In this document: piece by piece, positions 24,103 to 33,039 of the stretch
Numbering within the stretch: position 1 is the first letter of the stretch
Layout: each line of letters begins with the position of its first letter
Source of the DNA: Algisphaera sp039180025
GTDB lineage: Bacteria; Planctomycetota; Phycisphaerae; Phycisphaerales; Phycisphaeraceae
Assembly: GCA_039180025.1 (NCBI GenBank)
Contig: JBCDDZ010000010.1
Location: forward strand, 1-64,000
Direction: 5' to 3'
DNA: 64,000 bases
Made by a program: the position numbers and the translations under genes
The notes under the pieces: generated by a model
Told to the model about the DNA's origin: nothing
The model's database searches: none
What the model saw: only the letters and a program-made list of their open reading frames with translations

Positions 24103-25884
24103 TTACGGCGACTCCGCCGGAGCCGCCACCCGGATCGCCGACAGCCGGCGGTAATTCCATGCGTTCGGATAGAGCGTCCTCACCCGCTCCGGGTCGAAGA
24201 GTTCCAGGTTGATCGCTTGATGCAGCGGAACAATCGGAGCGTCGGCCAGCATGATCGCCTCGGCTTCACGCAAGAGGCCGAACCGCACCGCCGGGTCCAG
24301 TTCTTTTGCCGCCTCCGCCAGCTTCGCATCGTACGCCGGGTTCTGATACGCCGCGTCGTTGTTCCCGTCGTTGGACCGAAACAGATCGAGGAACGTCGTC
24401 GGGTCCCGGTAGTCGCCGAACCAGTTGCCGCGGGCGATCGTGAATCCGCCGTTCTTCCGGCGGGACCGGAACGCGCTCTTCTCGACGCCTTCCAACTGAA
24501 CCGTCACCCCCAGATGGGTCTTCCACATATTCGCCAGCGCCGCCGCCAGCTTGTCGTGCGGCGCCTCGGTGTTAAATAGCGCGGTCAGCCCCGTCAAGCC
24601 CTCGCCGCCCGGATACCCCGCTTCCGCGAGCAGCGCCCGTGCGGCAACGGGATCGAACCCTGGCAGCACTTCTTCCGGCGGGTCGTAACCTGGGATCGAA
24701 CCCACCGGCACGATCGTGGTCGCCGTCGGCTCTCGCAGCCGGGTGACCGAATTCACGATCAGGTCCCGGTCGATCGCCATCGAAAACGCCCGCCGGACCC
24801 GCGGGTCTGCCAGCGGGTTGGGCTTGCCGCCCACGGTGGGCCGGCAGTTGAAGATGTAAAACACCGTCCCTGCGGCCGGCCCGGTGTGGACGTCCGCCTG
24901 CCCCGACGCGATCAGGTCCGGCGCTTGCGCCGAGCTCGTCGAAACGTTCGGGAACCAGTCATAACGACCCTGGCGATAATTCAGCAGCGCGTTGCCTTCG
25001 TCGCTGTTGACCTCCATCACGATCCGCTGATTGCCCATCGCCTCTCGGTTCCAGTAATGCGGGTTCTGATCGAGGATCATCCGGCGTTTGAAGGTCCATT
25101 CCGTCAGCCGATACGGGCCGTTGCCGACCAAATTCTCCGGCTCGGCGAAATACGCGGACCGCGTCGTCAGCACCCCGGTTCGGTCGTCCAGCGACAGGAA
25201 CGATTCGGCCGACGCCTCGTGGATCGGCATGAACGCCGCGAACGCCACCAGCTCTTTGAAATACGCGGTCGGCTCACGCAGCCGCACCCGGATCGTCCGG
25301 TCGTCGACCGCTTCGATCCCGACCGTTTCGGCAAAACGCGTCTGCGTCCGATCCCACAACGATTGGGCCGAGCCCCCGCTTTCCCCGAAACCCGCGAGCT
25401 GCTGCCCCCGCCAAGTGAAGAACGCTTCCGCTCCTTCGATGCAAAAAAACAGTCCGGCGTAGTCCGCCGCAAAGTCCGGCAGCAAAGCCCGCCGCCAGCC
25501 GTAAACGTAATCCGACGCCACCACCGGGTCGCCGTTGGACCACCGCGCCTCCGGCCGAATCGTGAACGTGTAAACCCGCCCGTCCTCGGACACCGTCGGC
25601 AGCGCTGCCGCCGCGGCGGGCTCAAGCTCAAGGGTCTCGGGGTTCACTTGCAGCAGCGGCTCGAACAAGCATTCGATCACCCGGAAGTCGATCAGCCAGC
25701 TCGTCCCCTGCGGATCGAGCGTGTCGATGGGGGCACCGCTCACAAAACGCAATTCGCCGCTCTCCAACGCCTCCGGCTCGGACTCAAACCCACAGCCGCC
25801 GAGCCAAAGCACCACGACGCCACAAAAGGCCAAGAGAAAAGATTGCTGCATGCCAAGAGTGTAGCCTGCCGCCGGCGGTTTCAT
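24103..25884 (-). CDS. Oligopeptide ABC transporter substrate-binding lipoprotein (SBP_bac_5)
   Basis: A 593-residue product. The ATG at 25884 overlaps the previous stop (ATGA); an ATG at 25851 (MQQSFLLAF) is an alternative. The signal peptide ends in the lipobox VLWLGGC. The SBP_bac_5 pattern follows: IDTLDPQGTSWLID, ECLFEPLLQVNPETLELEPA near residue 70, YTFTIRPEARWSNGDPVVASDYVYGWRR, DDRTIRVRLREPTAYF, GNGPYRLTEWTF, VRRAFSMAIDRDLIV and a C-terminal ADAPIVPLHQAI. It captures peptides in the periplasm for the permease encoded just downstream. Confidence 0.92.
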   Translation of the reverse strand: MKPPAAGYTLGMQQSFLLAFCGVVVLWLGGCGFESEPEALESGELRFVSGAPIDTLDPQGTSWLIDFRVIECLFEPLLQVNPETLELEPAAAAALPTVSEDGRVYTFTIRPEARWSNGDPVVASDYVYGWRRALLPDFAADYAGLFFCIEGAEAFFTWRGQQLAGFGESGGSAQSLWDRTQTRFAETVGIEAVDDRTIRVRLREPTAYFKELVAFAAFMPIHEASAESFLSLDDRTGVLTTRSAYFAEPENLVGNGPYRLTEWTFKRRMILDQNPHYWNREAMGNQRIVMEVNSDEGNALLNYRQGRYDWFPNVSTSSAQAPDLIASGQADVHTGPAAGTVFYIFNCRPTVGGKPNPLADPRVRRAFSMAIDRDLIVNSVTRLREPTATTIVPVGSIPGYDPPEEVLPGFDPVAARALLAEAGYPGGEGLTGLTALFNTEAPHDKLAAALANMWKTHLGVTVQLEGVEKSAFRSRRKNGGFTIARGNWFGDYRDPTTFLDLFRSNDGNNDAAYQNPAYDAKLAEAAKELDPAVRFGLLREAEAIMLADAPIVPLHQAINLELFDPERVRTLYPNAWNYRRLSAIRVAAPAESP

Positions 25885-26342
25885 AGACCGGGTTTCGGCG
25901 AAGGCGACACCGGCTCCCCGGGGGACGGATCGATCCCCGGTAGGCCCGGCAATTCCAGCCGATCCGGCCCCACCCCCGGGTCGCCGCCGCCCCTATAGAC
26001 CACGCCGTAGTACGCCGCCGCCCCGACCACCAACAAGAGCAAAACCACCACCAGCCACCGCGCCCGGCTTCCCCGGCGTCTCCGACCCGTCGCGTCATGG
26101 ACCGCCGCGTGCTGAAGATCGACCTGCACTTGAGCGGCATCCATCTTCGTCTCTAGCGCATCGTAGCGCTGCTCGTCTTTCGCCGACCCCTTGCGCGTCG
26201 GTGCCGCGTAATAGCCGTCGCCCTCCGCCCGAGCGACCACGTAAAAAATCCGCCCTTCTTCGTCCCGCACGGCCCGCCCGAGGTCTTGGTCACGGATTTT
26301 CACCGGCCGGCCGGAATACGGGCTGTTGACGGTAATGGGCAT
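25881..26342 (-). CDS. Single-span membrane protein of unknown function
   Basis: A 153-residue protein. The N-terminal 60 residues are a soluble domain (MPITVNSPYSGRPVKIRDQD.., EEGRIFYVVARAEGDGYYAAP) that looks like a small beta-barrel or response-type adaptor but is not a known family. A charged stretch with many Arg (TGRRRRGSRARW) precedes a membrane helix VVVLLLLVVGAAAYYGVVY, and the C-terminus is a Pro/Gly-rich tail. Its stop overlaps the start of the binding-protein gene, so it belongs to that operon. The orientation, with the Arg-rich side cytoplasmic, puts the Pro-rich tail outside. Confidence 0.6.
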   Translation of the reverse strand: MPITVNSPYSGRPVKIRDQDLGRAVRDEEGRIFYVVARAEGDGYYAAPTRKGSAKDEQRYDALETKMDAAQVQVDLQHAAVHDATGRRRRGSRARWLVVVLLLLVVGAAAYYGVVYRGGGDPGVGPDRLELPGLPGIDPSPGEPVSPSPKPGL

Positions 26343-26538
26343 GCGCAGATTCCGATTTGAGCCCCAAGCACCGAGTACCCGGCCGCAGGGTTATCGGCAC
26401 CATTATATCGAAACCAGCGTTCAGCCTGGTCCGCTGAAGTTATACGTTCACCTCACCAAACCTCGTAGACCGATGCTGATCCGACAGGCTCCCCGTAGAT
26501 GACCCTGGGCTTTCTCCTCTCCCCGTCAGGAATACCCC

Positions 26539-26736
26539 ATGAGCAAGCAGCAGATGATCGAACAGATCCAGCAAAAAAACCGCGGCGCTTCGCCTCAGTT
26601 TCTCGAGCGGTTCGACGAGCACACCCTCAAAACCTACCTGCGTCGACTCACCAAGGTCAGCGGGCACCGCGGGAAAGGCAGCATCTGGGTCCGTGAAGGC
26701 GGCAGCCCCGCCGTCGCCACCCGGTCCCGTCTCTAA
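26539..26736 (+). CDS. Small conserved-looking protein of unknown function
   Basis: A 65-residue protein starting at ATG 26539 with AGGAA upstream. It has a helical first half (MSKQQMIEQIQQKNRGA, SPQFLERFDEHTLKTYLRRL) and a flexible C-terminal part that contains GSIWVREGG. The helices and the Lys/Arg-rich surface suggest a small nucleic-acid-binding or adaptor protein, but no family is identified. It is followed 25 bases later by a terminator, so it forms its own transcription unit. Confidence 0.65.
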   Translation: MSKQQMIEQIQQKNRGASPQFLERFDEHTLKTYLRRLTKVSGHRGKGSIWVREGGSPAVATRSRL

Positions 26737-26760
26737 CTAAAAATCTGCGCTTCCCCAGCC

Positions 26761-26790
26761 ACCCCGCTTGCCGCGGGGTTTCTTTTTTTC
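26761..26790 (+). terminator. Rho-independent terminator after the 65-aa gene
   Basis: A 7-pair perfect stem, ACCCCGC (26761-26767) with GCGGGGT (26773-26779) around a 5-base loop, is followed by TTCTTTTTTT. On the opposite strand no T-tract of comparable quality follows, so it serves the plus-strand gene. Confidence 0.88.
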
Positions 26791-26805
26791 GGCTATCACT
26801 CTGCA

Positions 26806-27996
26806 TCAAGAACCCGCTGCCGCCGGCACACCCGGCCGGGCGCGACGGAGCACCTGCACCAGGTCGTTAACCGTCTTCCGCACGCCGTCGGTGTTCTGGT
26901 CCGCCTGCTCCAGGCTCTCCACGGCGTAGCGCGCCATCGTCGTGATCGCGTCGAAGCCGTAGCCCGCCCCCGCACCCTTGAGGTTCTGGCAAAGCTGCGC
27001 CAAGACCTCGTGGTCCGCGTCGGCGTTCGCCCGCCGCAGCCGCATCGACAACGGCCCGAGCGTATTCACAAACTCCTCAATCAGCGGCAGCATCTCTTCG
27101 TCCTCGGCCAGCGAGCTGTACACCACGTCCGAGTCCTTGGAACTCGCCGTATCGATCGACAGCGCATCCTCCACCGCGACCCGCAGGTCCTCGAGCCCAA
27201 AAGGCTTAACCAAAAAGTGATTCGCCCCCGCGGCGAGGGCCGCCTGCTTATCCGTATCGTTCTCGCTGGCCGAGGTCGCAACGATCGGCCTTTCAAAGCC
27301 CTGCCCCCGCAGGTGCTCGATCAACTCAACCCCCGATTCGTCCCCCAGTTCGAGGTTGATCAAGATCAGGTCGAACTGACAGTGACTCATCTGCTCGATC
27401 GTCGTCGTGACGCCGCTGGCCTCGTTGTTGGCCATGTTCAGCTTGGTCAGCCACATCCGATAAAGCTTGCGGTCTGTGGCCATATCGTCGATGACCAGTG
27501 CCCGGCCCGACGCGTTGACGTCCATATCGTTCTCGGGGTCGAAATCCTGGGCCTGTTCCGCCCGGTGCCGTTCCTGCTGAGACGCGGTCAGGCGCACAAA
27601 ATCGTTGAGGTTCAGCGACTCGTCGAAGACCACCGAGACTTCGTGGACCACCCCCTGGATGTGCCGGCAGCTCCGGATCACGCCTTCCAGGGCGGTCCAT
27701 TTGCCGTTCTGCATCGGGAGCGTGATGTGGCAGCGGGAGTCCGGGTAAACAAACCGCCCGTGGACAAACGCCAGCCCCCGCCGGCTCAGGTTCCGCGGCA
27801 ACACGGTGTGGCTGACCTTCTGCCCGTGGCTGTTGGTGATATTGACCAGCACCTTGCGCCCCTGAAAATCCACCCGAAGGTTGCGCCGATCGTTGTCCAC
27901 CGACTTTTTACTGGACTGTTCGATGTAATCGACCAGCTTCTGTTTGTCGCGGGCGCTCAGCCGGATCGTTTCAATAGGGGCGGAATTGTGAGGCAT
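26806..27996 (-). CDS. PilZ-receiver-HPt fusion with phospho-sites apparently lost
   Basis: About 396 residues from the ATG at 27996 (the frame opens at 28041, but the extension MRRGGEFIPFWKSIR lacks a clear site). A PilZ domain occupies about residues 30-140 (DNDRRNLRVDFQGRK with the RxxxR cyclic-di-GMP-type motif, then NLSRRGLAFVHG). A CheY-like receiver follows (GRALVIDDMATDRKLYRM), with TSASEN and FLVKPFG intact, but the phosphoacceptor Asp is Asn214 in LILINLELG. An HPt-like C-terminus reads LCQNLKGAGAGYGF, with Gln337 in place of the His. The gene looks intact, so this is a fused, probably phosphorylation-independent, signalling adaptor. Confidence 0.8.
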   Translation of the reverse strand: MPHNSAPIETIRLSARDKQKLVDYIEQSSKKSVDNDRRNLRVDFQGRKVLVNITNSHGQKVSHTVLPRNLSRRGLAFVHGRFVYPDSRCHITLPMQNGKWTALEGVIRSCRHIQGVVHEVSVVFDESLNLNDFVRLTASQQERHRAEQAQDFDPENDMDVNASGRALVIDDMATDRKLYRMWLTKLNMANNEASGVTTTIEQMSHCQFDLILINLELGDESGVELIEHLRGQGFERPIVATSASENDTDKQAALAAGANHFLVKPFGLEDLRVAVEDALSIDTASSKDSDVVYSSLAEDEEMLPLIEEFVNTLGPLSMRLRRANADADHEVLAQLCQNLKGAGAGYGFDAITTMARYAVESLEQADQNTDGVRKTVNDLVQVLRRARPGVPAAAGS

Positions 27997-28158
27997 ACGG
28001 ATCGATTTCCAGAAAGGTATGAATTCCCCTCCCCGTCTCATCGGCGACCCGACGCGTCTACTTGCGGACTCCCGGGTCCGCCGTCACCATAAACCCGCTT
28101 CGGCCGTGACCTTCAGCCACCCCCGGCCCCCGGCCCCACTCCACCCCGCCGCCACGCC

Positions 28159-29724
28159 ATGCACCTCCACACGCTTATCCAAGGCACCGGGCTGAAACTC
28201 ACCCGCACCGGCGAGCCCATCGTCCTGTCCGACCTGACCGACGACTCCCGCCGTGCCGGCCCGGGCGTCCTGTTTATCGCCCGCGACACCGGCGACGAAC
28301 GCTGGAAGGACCACGCCCATGACGCCGCGCAGCGCGGCGTCGCCGCTCTCGTACTTCCCACGCCGATCGACCTGCCCGTCGCCTTACCCCAGGCGTCGCC
28401 CGCATCGGACACGCCGACCCCGATCGATCAGACCTTGGCCGGTCGGCTCGCCGCCCGCTTCTTCGGCAACCCGGCCCACCGGCTCAAACTCATCGGCGTC
28501 ACCGGTACCAATGGGAAAACGACCGTCGCCACCCTCACCCAGCACCTGCTCCGTGCGGCGGGCACGCCGTGTGGCCTGCTGGGCACCGTGGCGGTCGATC
28601 ACGGCTCGCCTCGGGGCCCGCAGCCGGCCGAACTCACCACCCCCGGCGCGATCGAGCTGCACCGCCACCTCGCCGCCATGGTCGAAAACGGCTGCCGAGC
28701 CTGCGCCATGGAAGTCTCCAGCCACGCCCTCGATCAGGGCCGGGTCGCGGGCTTGGCCTTCGATGTCGCCGTCTTCACCAACCTCACCCAGGACCACCTC
28801 GACTACCACGGCAGCATGGAACGCTACGCCGCGGCCAAAGCGAAATTGTTCCAATCGCTCGACCCTCAGCAAAACCCCGTCGCAGTGCTCAACGTCAACG
28901 ACCCGCACTGGCAAATGATGCGGCCGGACCAACAAATCACCACCTTCGCCACCGAGTTGGACCCGTCACCCACCGAGCCCGATGCCGCGGCCCGGGACGC
29001 AAGCTTCACCCACTTCTCTGCGCACGTGATCCGACTCACCGCGGCGGGAAGCACCGTCCGCTTCTCGGGGCCGTTCAACGGCGGCGAGAACGAAGTACAA
29101 GTCGAACTCCCGATCGTCGGCCGTCACAACATCGTCAACACCCTGCAGGCCGTAGCCGCCGCAGAAGCCATCCGCCCCGTTTCGACAAACGCTCTGGCAG
29201 AAACGCTCACGCGCTGCCCGCAAGTCCCCGGCCGACTCGAAGCCGTCTCGGTGATCGGCACCGATCACCCCGCGGTGCTGGTGGACTACGCCCACACCCC
29301 CGACGCATTGGAAAACGTGATCGCCGCGCTCCGACCGCTCAGCTCAGGCAAGCTCATCGTCGTGTTCGGCTGCGGAGGCGACCGCGACCGGACCAAGCGG
29401 CCGATCATGGCCAAGCTCGCCAGCGATCTGGCCGACCACGCGATCCTCACCTCGGACAACCCCCGCACCGAAGACCCGCAGCGTATCCTCGACGACGCCA
29501 TGGCCGGCGTCGCGGACGCCTCACGCCACCGGGTTTCCGTTGAAATCGACCGCGCCCACGCCATTGCCGCCGCGATCCGCCACGCCCAAACGCAGGACAC
29601 CGTGCTCATCGCCGGCAAGGGCCATGAGGATTACCAAATCCTCGGCACGGAAAAGATCCATTTCGACGATCGCGAACACGCCGCCGCGGCGTTGGCCCGC
29701 TGGGCGGAGCGGGGCCCCTCATGA
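28159..29724 (+). CDS. murE: UDP-MurNAc-tripeptide ligase, meso-DAP-adding type
   Basis: A 521-residue Mur ligase. The ATP-binding motif is GVTGTNGKTTVATLTQ near residue 113, the central motif contains TNLTQDHLDYHGSME, and the conserved C-terminal part reads VLVDYAHTPDALENVI. The amino-acid specificity motif is DNPRTEDPQ near residue 434; DNPR is the signature of meso-diaminopimelate-adding enzymes, so the peptidoglycan is of the DAP type. It overlaps murF by 4 bases. The usual upstream ftsI/ftsL and downstream genes are not present. It adds the third residue to UDP-MurNAc-L-Ala-D-Glu in the cytoplasm. Confidence 0.95.
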   Translation: MHLHTLIQGTGLKLTRTGEPIVLSDLTDDSRRAGPGVLFIARDTGDERWKDHAHDAAQRGVAALVLPTPIDLPVALPQASPASDTPTPIDQTLAGRLAARFFGNPAHRLKLIGVTGTNGKTTVATLTQHLLRAAGTPCGLLGTVAVDHGSPRGPQPAELTTPGAIELHRHLAAMVENGCRACAMEVSSHALDQGRVAGLAFDVAVFTNLTQDHLDYHGSMERYAAAKAKLFQSLDPQQNPVAVLNVNDPHWQMMRPDQQITTFATELDPSPTEPDAAARDASFTHFSAHVIRLTAAGSTVRFSGPFNGGENEVQVELPIVGRHNIVNTLQAVAAAEAIRPVSTNALAETLTRCPQVPGRLEAVSVIGTDHPAVLVDYAHTPDALENVIAALRPLSSGKLIVVFGCGGDRDRTKRPIMAKLASDLADHAILTSDNPRTEDPQRILDDAMAGVADASRHRVSVEIDRAHAIAAAIRHAQTQDTVLIAGKGHEDYQILGTEKIHFDDREHAAAALARWAERGPS

Positions 29725-31028
29725 GTGATTTCTGGCGGCTCGAACAACTCGAACGGATCACCGGTGGGCAATGGTTGGTCGCCCCGGCCGACCCCGCCGC
29801 CGCCGCGACCGGCTTGTCGCACGACACCCGTACCCTCGCCCCGGGCCAGCTCTATCTCGCGGTCCGCGGTGAAAACCACGACGGCCACCGTTTTGTCGAG
29901 GCGGCCCTGTCCGCCGGGGCCGCCGCCGCGATCGTCTCGGACGACGCCGCGCTCGGCCCTGGGCCCGTCCTGCAGGTCGACGATACCGTGGCGGCCCTGC
30001 ACGAACTCGCCAGCGCCTACCGCGACGAACTGGCCAAAGACGGCCGATGCAAAGTGCTCGCCGTCTGCGGGTCCAACGGCAAGACCACCACCCGCCACCT
30101 CCTGCACCACGTGCTGACCGCCTGCGGGTTCGTCGGCACCCAGTCCCCGAAAAGCTTCAACAATCACTTGGGCGTGCCCCTCACGCTGCTGTCCGCCGAC
30201 CCGGCCCACGACTTCGTGGCCTGCGAGATCGGCACGAACCACCCCGGCGAGATCGCCTCGCTCAGCGAATTGGTCTGGCCCGACGCGGCGATCGTGACCA
30301 GCATCGGCCGCGAGCACCTCGCGTTTTTTAAAAACCTCGAAGCGGTCGCGCAGGAAGAAGCCACGGTGCTGGGCTTCGTCCGCCGCGGCGGGCTGGTCGT
30401 GACCCCGGCTTCCGCCGCCGCGGCCATGATGCCGTTCTACGACGTCGCCGAGGGCGTCACGCTGCTCCCGCTCCGCGACGACGCCGCCGTCGCGGGCCCC
30501 TTCCCCTTGCCCGGGCAGCACAACCGCATGAATGCCGCCCTCGCCGGGGCGGTGGCCCAGTGGATGGGCGCCCCCGCGGACCGAGTCGCCGCGGCCTGGC
30601 CCGACGCGGACCTGCCGCCGGGCCGGCTCGAACTCAAACGGTTCGGACAGAATGTCACCGTGCTCGACGATTCGTACAACGCAAACCCCGACTCGGTCCG
30701 CGCCGCCCTGGATACGCTGGCCGCCACGGACCACTCCACGAGCCGCCGCGTGGCGGTTCTCGGCGAGATGAAAGAACTCGGCAGCGCCTCCCACGCCGCC
30801 CACGCGGAAGTCGCCGACCATGCCCGCCGCCGCGCGGACATGGTCGTCCTCATCGGCGAGGCGTTCGGCGCGGAGCCCTACGACGAAAACACCGCCCCGG
30901 ATGTGGCCGCCCGGTTGCAGCCCGGAGACCTCGTCCTCCTTAAAGCATCCCGCGGCGTCCGCCTCGAACGCATCGTCCCCGAAATCGAAAACCGGTTCGG
31001 CCCACCCGGACCGGACGATCGGGCATAA
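29721..31028 (+). CDS. murF: UDP-MurNAc-tripeptide D-alanyl-D-alanine ligase
   Basis: A 435-residue Mur ligase, coupled to murE by ATGA. It has VCGSNGKTTTRHLLHHVL (Walker A) near residue 114, the ACEIGTNHPGEIASLS segment (quoted: CEIGTNHPGEIASLSELV), SIGREHLAFF for the metal site, and a C-terminal half with VLDDSYNANPDSVRAALDTL, the MurF-specific DxYNANPxS motif. It adds D-Ala-D-Ala to complete the pentapeptide before MraY attaches the product to undecaprenyl phosphate. Confidence 0.95.
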   Translation: MSDFWRLEQLERITGGQWLVAPADPAAAATGLSHDTRTLAPGQLYLAVRGENHDGHRFVEAALSAGAAAAIVSDDAALGPGPVLQVDDTVAALHELASAYRDELAKDGRCKVLAVCGSNGKTTTRHLLHHVLTACGFVGTQSPKSFNNHLGVPLTLLSADPAHDFVACEIGTNHPGEIASLSELVWPDAAIVTSIGREHLAFFKNLEAVAQEEATVLGFVRRGGLVVTPASAAAAMMPFYDVAEGVTLLPLRDDAAVAGPFPLPGQHNRMNAALAGAVAQWMGAPADRVAAAWPDADLPPGRLELKRFGQNVTVLDDSYNANPDSVRAALDTLAATDHSTSRRVAVLGEMKELGSASHAAHAEVADHARRRADMVVLIGEAFGAEPYDENTAPDVAARLQPGDLVLLKASRGVRLERIVPEIENRFGPPGPDDRA

Positions 31029-31115
31029 TGAGGCTCTCCGCCACCCCCCGCTATTGCCGACGGGCGTTGACGCCGTCTACGTCCAGCGTCCCACCGCCCT
31101 CCGCTGAATCCGCCT

Positions 31116-32318
31116 GTGCTCTACCTGCTCGTTGACCTTTTCCGCGACTCGATCAACGCCAGCCGGTGGCTCGGGGCGCTGGGGGTGTTCCGTTGGGTCG
31201 AGTTCCGCGCCGTCATCGCGATCATCGTGAGCTTCCTGATCGTGGTCGGCTCGGGCCGACGGGTCATCGGGTGGCTCATCCTCAAAAAAGTGGGCGACAA
31301 CCCTGACTTCGGCCGGGCCGACGTCAACGAACTTATGAAGGCCAAGAGCAACACCCCGACCATGGGCGGGGTGATGATCGCCGGCTCGATCTTCGTGACC
31401 ACGCTGCTGCTCGCCGACTTGGGCAGCTACTACGTCCGTATGGCGATGGTTTGCCTCGTCGGGCTGTTCCTGCTGGGGCTCGTGGACGACTGGCTGAAGC
31501 TGACCTCCGCCAAGCGCAAGACCGGGCGTCAGGGGCTCTATTCGTGGGAAAAGATGCTTTTTCAGCTCGCCCTGGCGGTGATCCTGGGCCTGTTCATTAG
31601 TAAATACAGCGAAAGCAAGTTCATCCTCGGCGACGAATACCGCGACATGGCCCGCAGCCTCAACCTGCCGGGGGTGAAGACTTGGATCAAAGAGGCGGGC
31701 GAGTTCGTCCCCAGCCCCAACCTCGTCGTGCTGGGCGAAGTGATCTTCATTCTGGTGGCCGTGGTGGTGATCGTCGGCGCTTCCAACGCGGTCAACCTGA
31801 CCGACGGGATGGACGGGCTGGCCAGCGGCATCATGGTGATCGTCGGCTTCGCGTTCCTCGTGCTCTGCCTGATCGCCGGGTACGCCCACGAAGACTTCGT
31901 GCTCGCGAAATACCTTCTGGTCCCCCACATCCCGCTCAGCGACGAACTGGCGATCGTGGCCGGCGCGATGGTGGGCGCTTGCCTCGGGTTCCTGTGGTTC
32001 AACTGCTCCCCCGCTCAAGTCTTCATGGGCGACACCGGCTCGCTCCCGTTGGGGGGTCTGCTGGGGTACATCGCGGTCGTGATCCGCCAGGAATTCCTGC
32101 TCTTTATCATCGGCGGCATCTTTGTCCTCGAAGCGTTGAGCGTGCTGCTCCAGGTCGGGTTTTTCAAGTTGACCCGCGGCCGGCGGATTTTTAAGTGTGC
32201 GCCGATCCACCACCACTTCCATCTCTCGGGCTGGACCGAACAGCAAACCGTGGTCCGCTTCTGGTTGATCACCGTGCTGCTCGCGGCGGTCGCGCTGGCG
32301 ACCGTCAAACTGCGGTAA
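31116..32318 (+). CDS. mraY: Phospho-N-acetylmuramoyl-pentapeptide transferase
   Basis: A 400-residue multi-span enzyme that starts at GTG 31116. The MraY signatures are clear: SNTPTMGGVMIAGSIF near residue 75, LVDDWLKLTSAKRKTG (the DDxxK magnesium site) near residue 125, NAVNLTDGMDGLASGIM near residue 225, and FMGDTGSLPLGGLLG plus the HHHFHLSGWTEQQTVVRFW motif near the C-terminus. It transfers phospho-MurNAc-pentapeptide to undecaprenyl phosphate, giving lipid I. It follows murF by 87 bases. The expected ftsW/murG/murD are not nearby. Confidence 0.96.
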   Translation: MLYLLVDLFRDSINASRWLGALGVFRWVEFRAVIAIIVSFLIVVGSGRRVIGWLILKKVGDNPDFGRADVNELMKAKSNTPTMGGVMIAGSIFVTTLLLADLGSYYVRMAMVCLVGLFLLGLVDDWLKLTSAKRKTGRQGLYSWEKMLFQLALAVILGLFISKYSESKFILGDEYRDMARSLNLPGVKTWIKEAGEFVPSPNLVVLGEVIFILVAVVVIVGASNAVNLTDGMDGLASGIMVIVGFAFLVLCLIAGYAHEDFVLAKYLLVPHIPLSDELAIVAGAMVGACLGFLWFNCSPAQVFMGDTGSLPLGGLLGYIAVVIRQEFLLFIIGGIFVLEALSVLLQVGFFKLTRGRRIFKCAPIHHHFHLSGWTEQQTVVRFWLITVLLAAVALATVKLR

Positions 32319-32496
32319 GCACACACACCCATCTCTCATCCCCGATCCGTGTCCGTGCCGTGATGGAATAGCGGGGCCCGCCCCGGCGTTATACCTCCAG
32401 TGCCCACTACAACGGGTAGCGGGACACGGGAAAAATTCTCCCGCGGCACCACACGACACTCGGCCCTGAGGTTGAGGCAATCACTAGGAGATCACG

Positions 32497-33012
32497 ATGA
32501 GTTGGTCACGCAGAATCGCATGGGTTTTACAGATTATTTTGGGCCTTATGCTTTTACAAACCCTGTTCTTCAAGCTGGCCTACGCCCCTGAGACCCAGGT
32601 GATCTTCGGCGACATCGGCGGCCGACCCGCTGCTACCTTCACCGGACTGATGGAACTGGTCACCGCGGCGCTGCTCCTGCCGGGCGGTGCCTGGATCTAT
32701 CGCAAACTCGCGCCCGGTTCGTTAAAAGCGTTCGCCCCCTACGCCCCGGTCTTAGGCGCGTTCATGGCGGCGGGCGTCCTCGCCGGAGCCATAGCGACTC
32801 ATCTCCTGATCATCGGCATTATTCTGCCGATTGCGCCCGGCAGTACCGAAACCGATGGCGGTTCTCTGTTTGCCCTGGCCATGGGATTAACACTGATTAG
32901 CCTCACCATCCTCTTCCTGCGGCGTCGCGAAACCCATGAGTTGCTTCATGCCGTTCACGCCAAGCTAACTAGGGGCGGAGGCCTGGAGGATGCCGGTACG
33001 GTGAACGCGTAA
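32497..33012 (+). CDS. DoxX-like membrane protein
   Basis: A 171-residue protein with four hydrophobic segments: RIAWVLQIILGLMLLQTLFFK, the FTGLMELVTAALLLPGGAW segment typical of DoxX (ExxxxxxLL), APVLGAFMAAGVLAGAIATHLL and FALAMGLTLISLTILFL. It begins at ATG 32497 with AGGAG upstream and no overlap with neighbours. DoxX-family proteins are membrane proteins of quinone/redox or envelope function; no specific substrate can be assigned here. Confidence 0.8.
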   Translation: MSWSRRIAWVLQIILGLMLLQTLFFKLAYAPETQVIFGDIGGRPAATFTGLMELVTAALLLPGGAWIYRKLAPGSLKAFAPYAPVLGAFMAAGVLAGAIATHLLIIGIILPIAPGSTETDGGSLFALAMGLTLISLTILFLRRRETHELLHAVHAKLTRGGGLEDAGTVNA

Positions 33013-33039
33013 CCGGACACTGGATGCGGAGCCGCTGGC

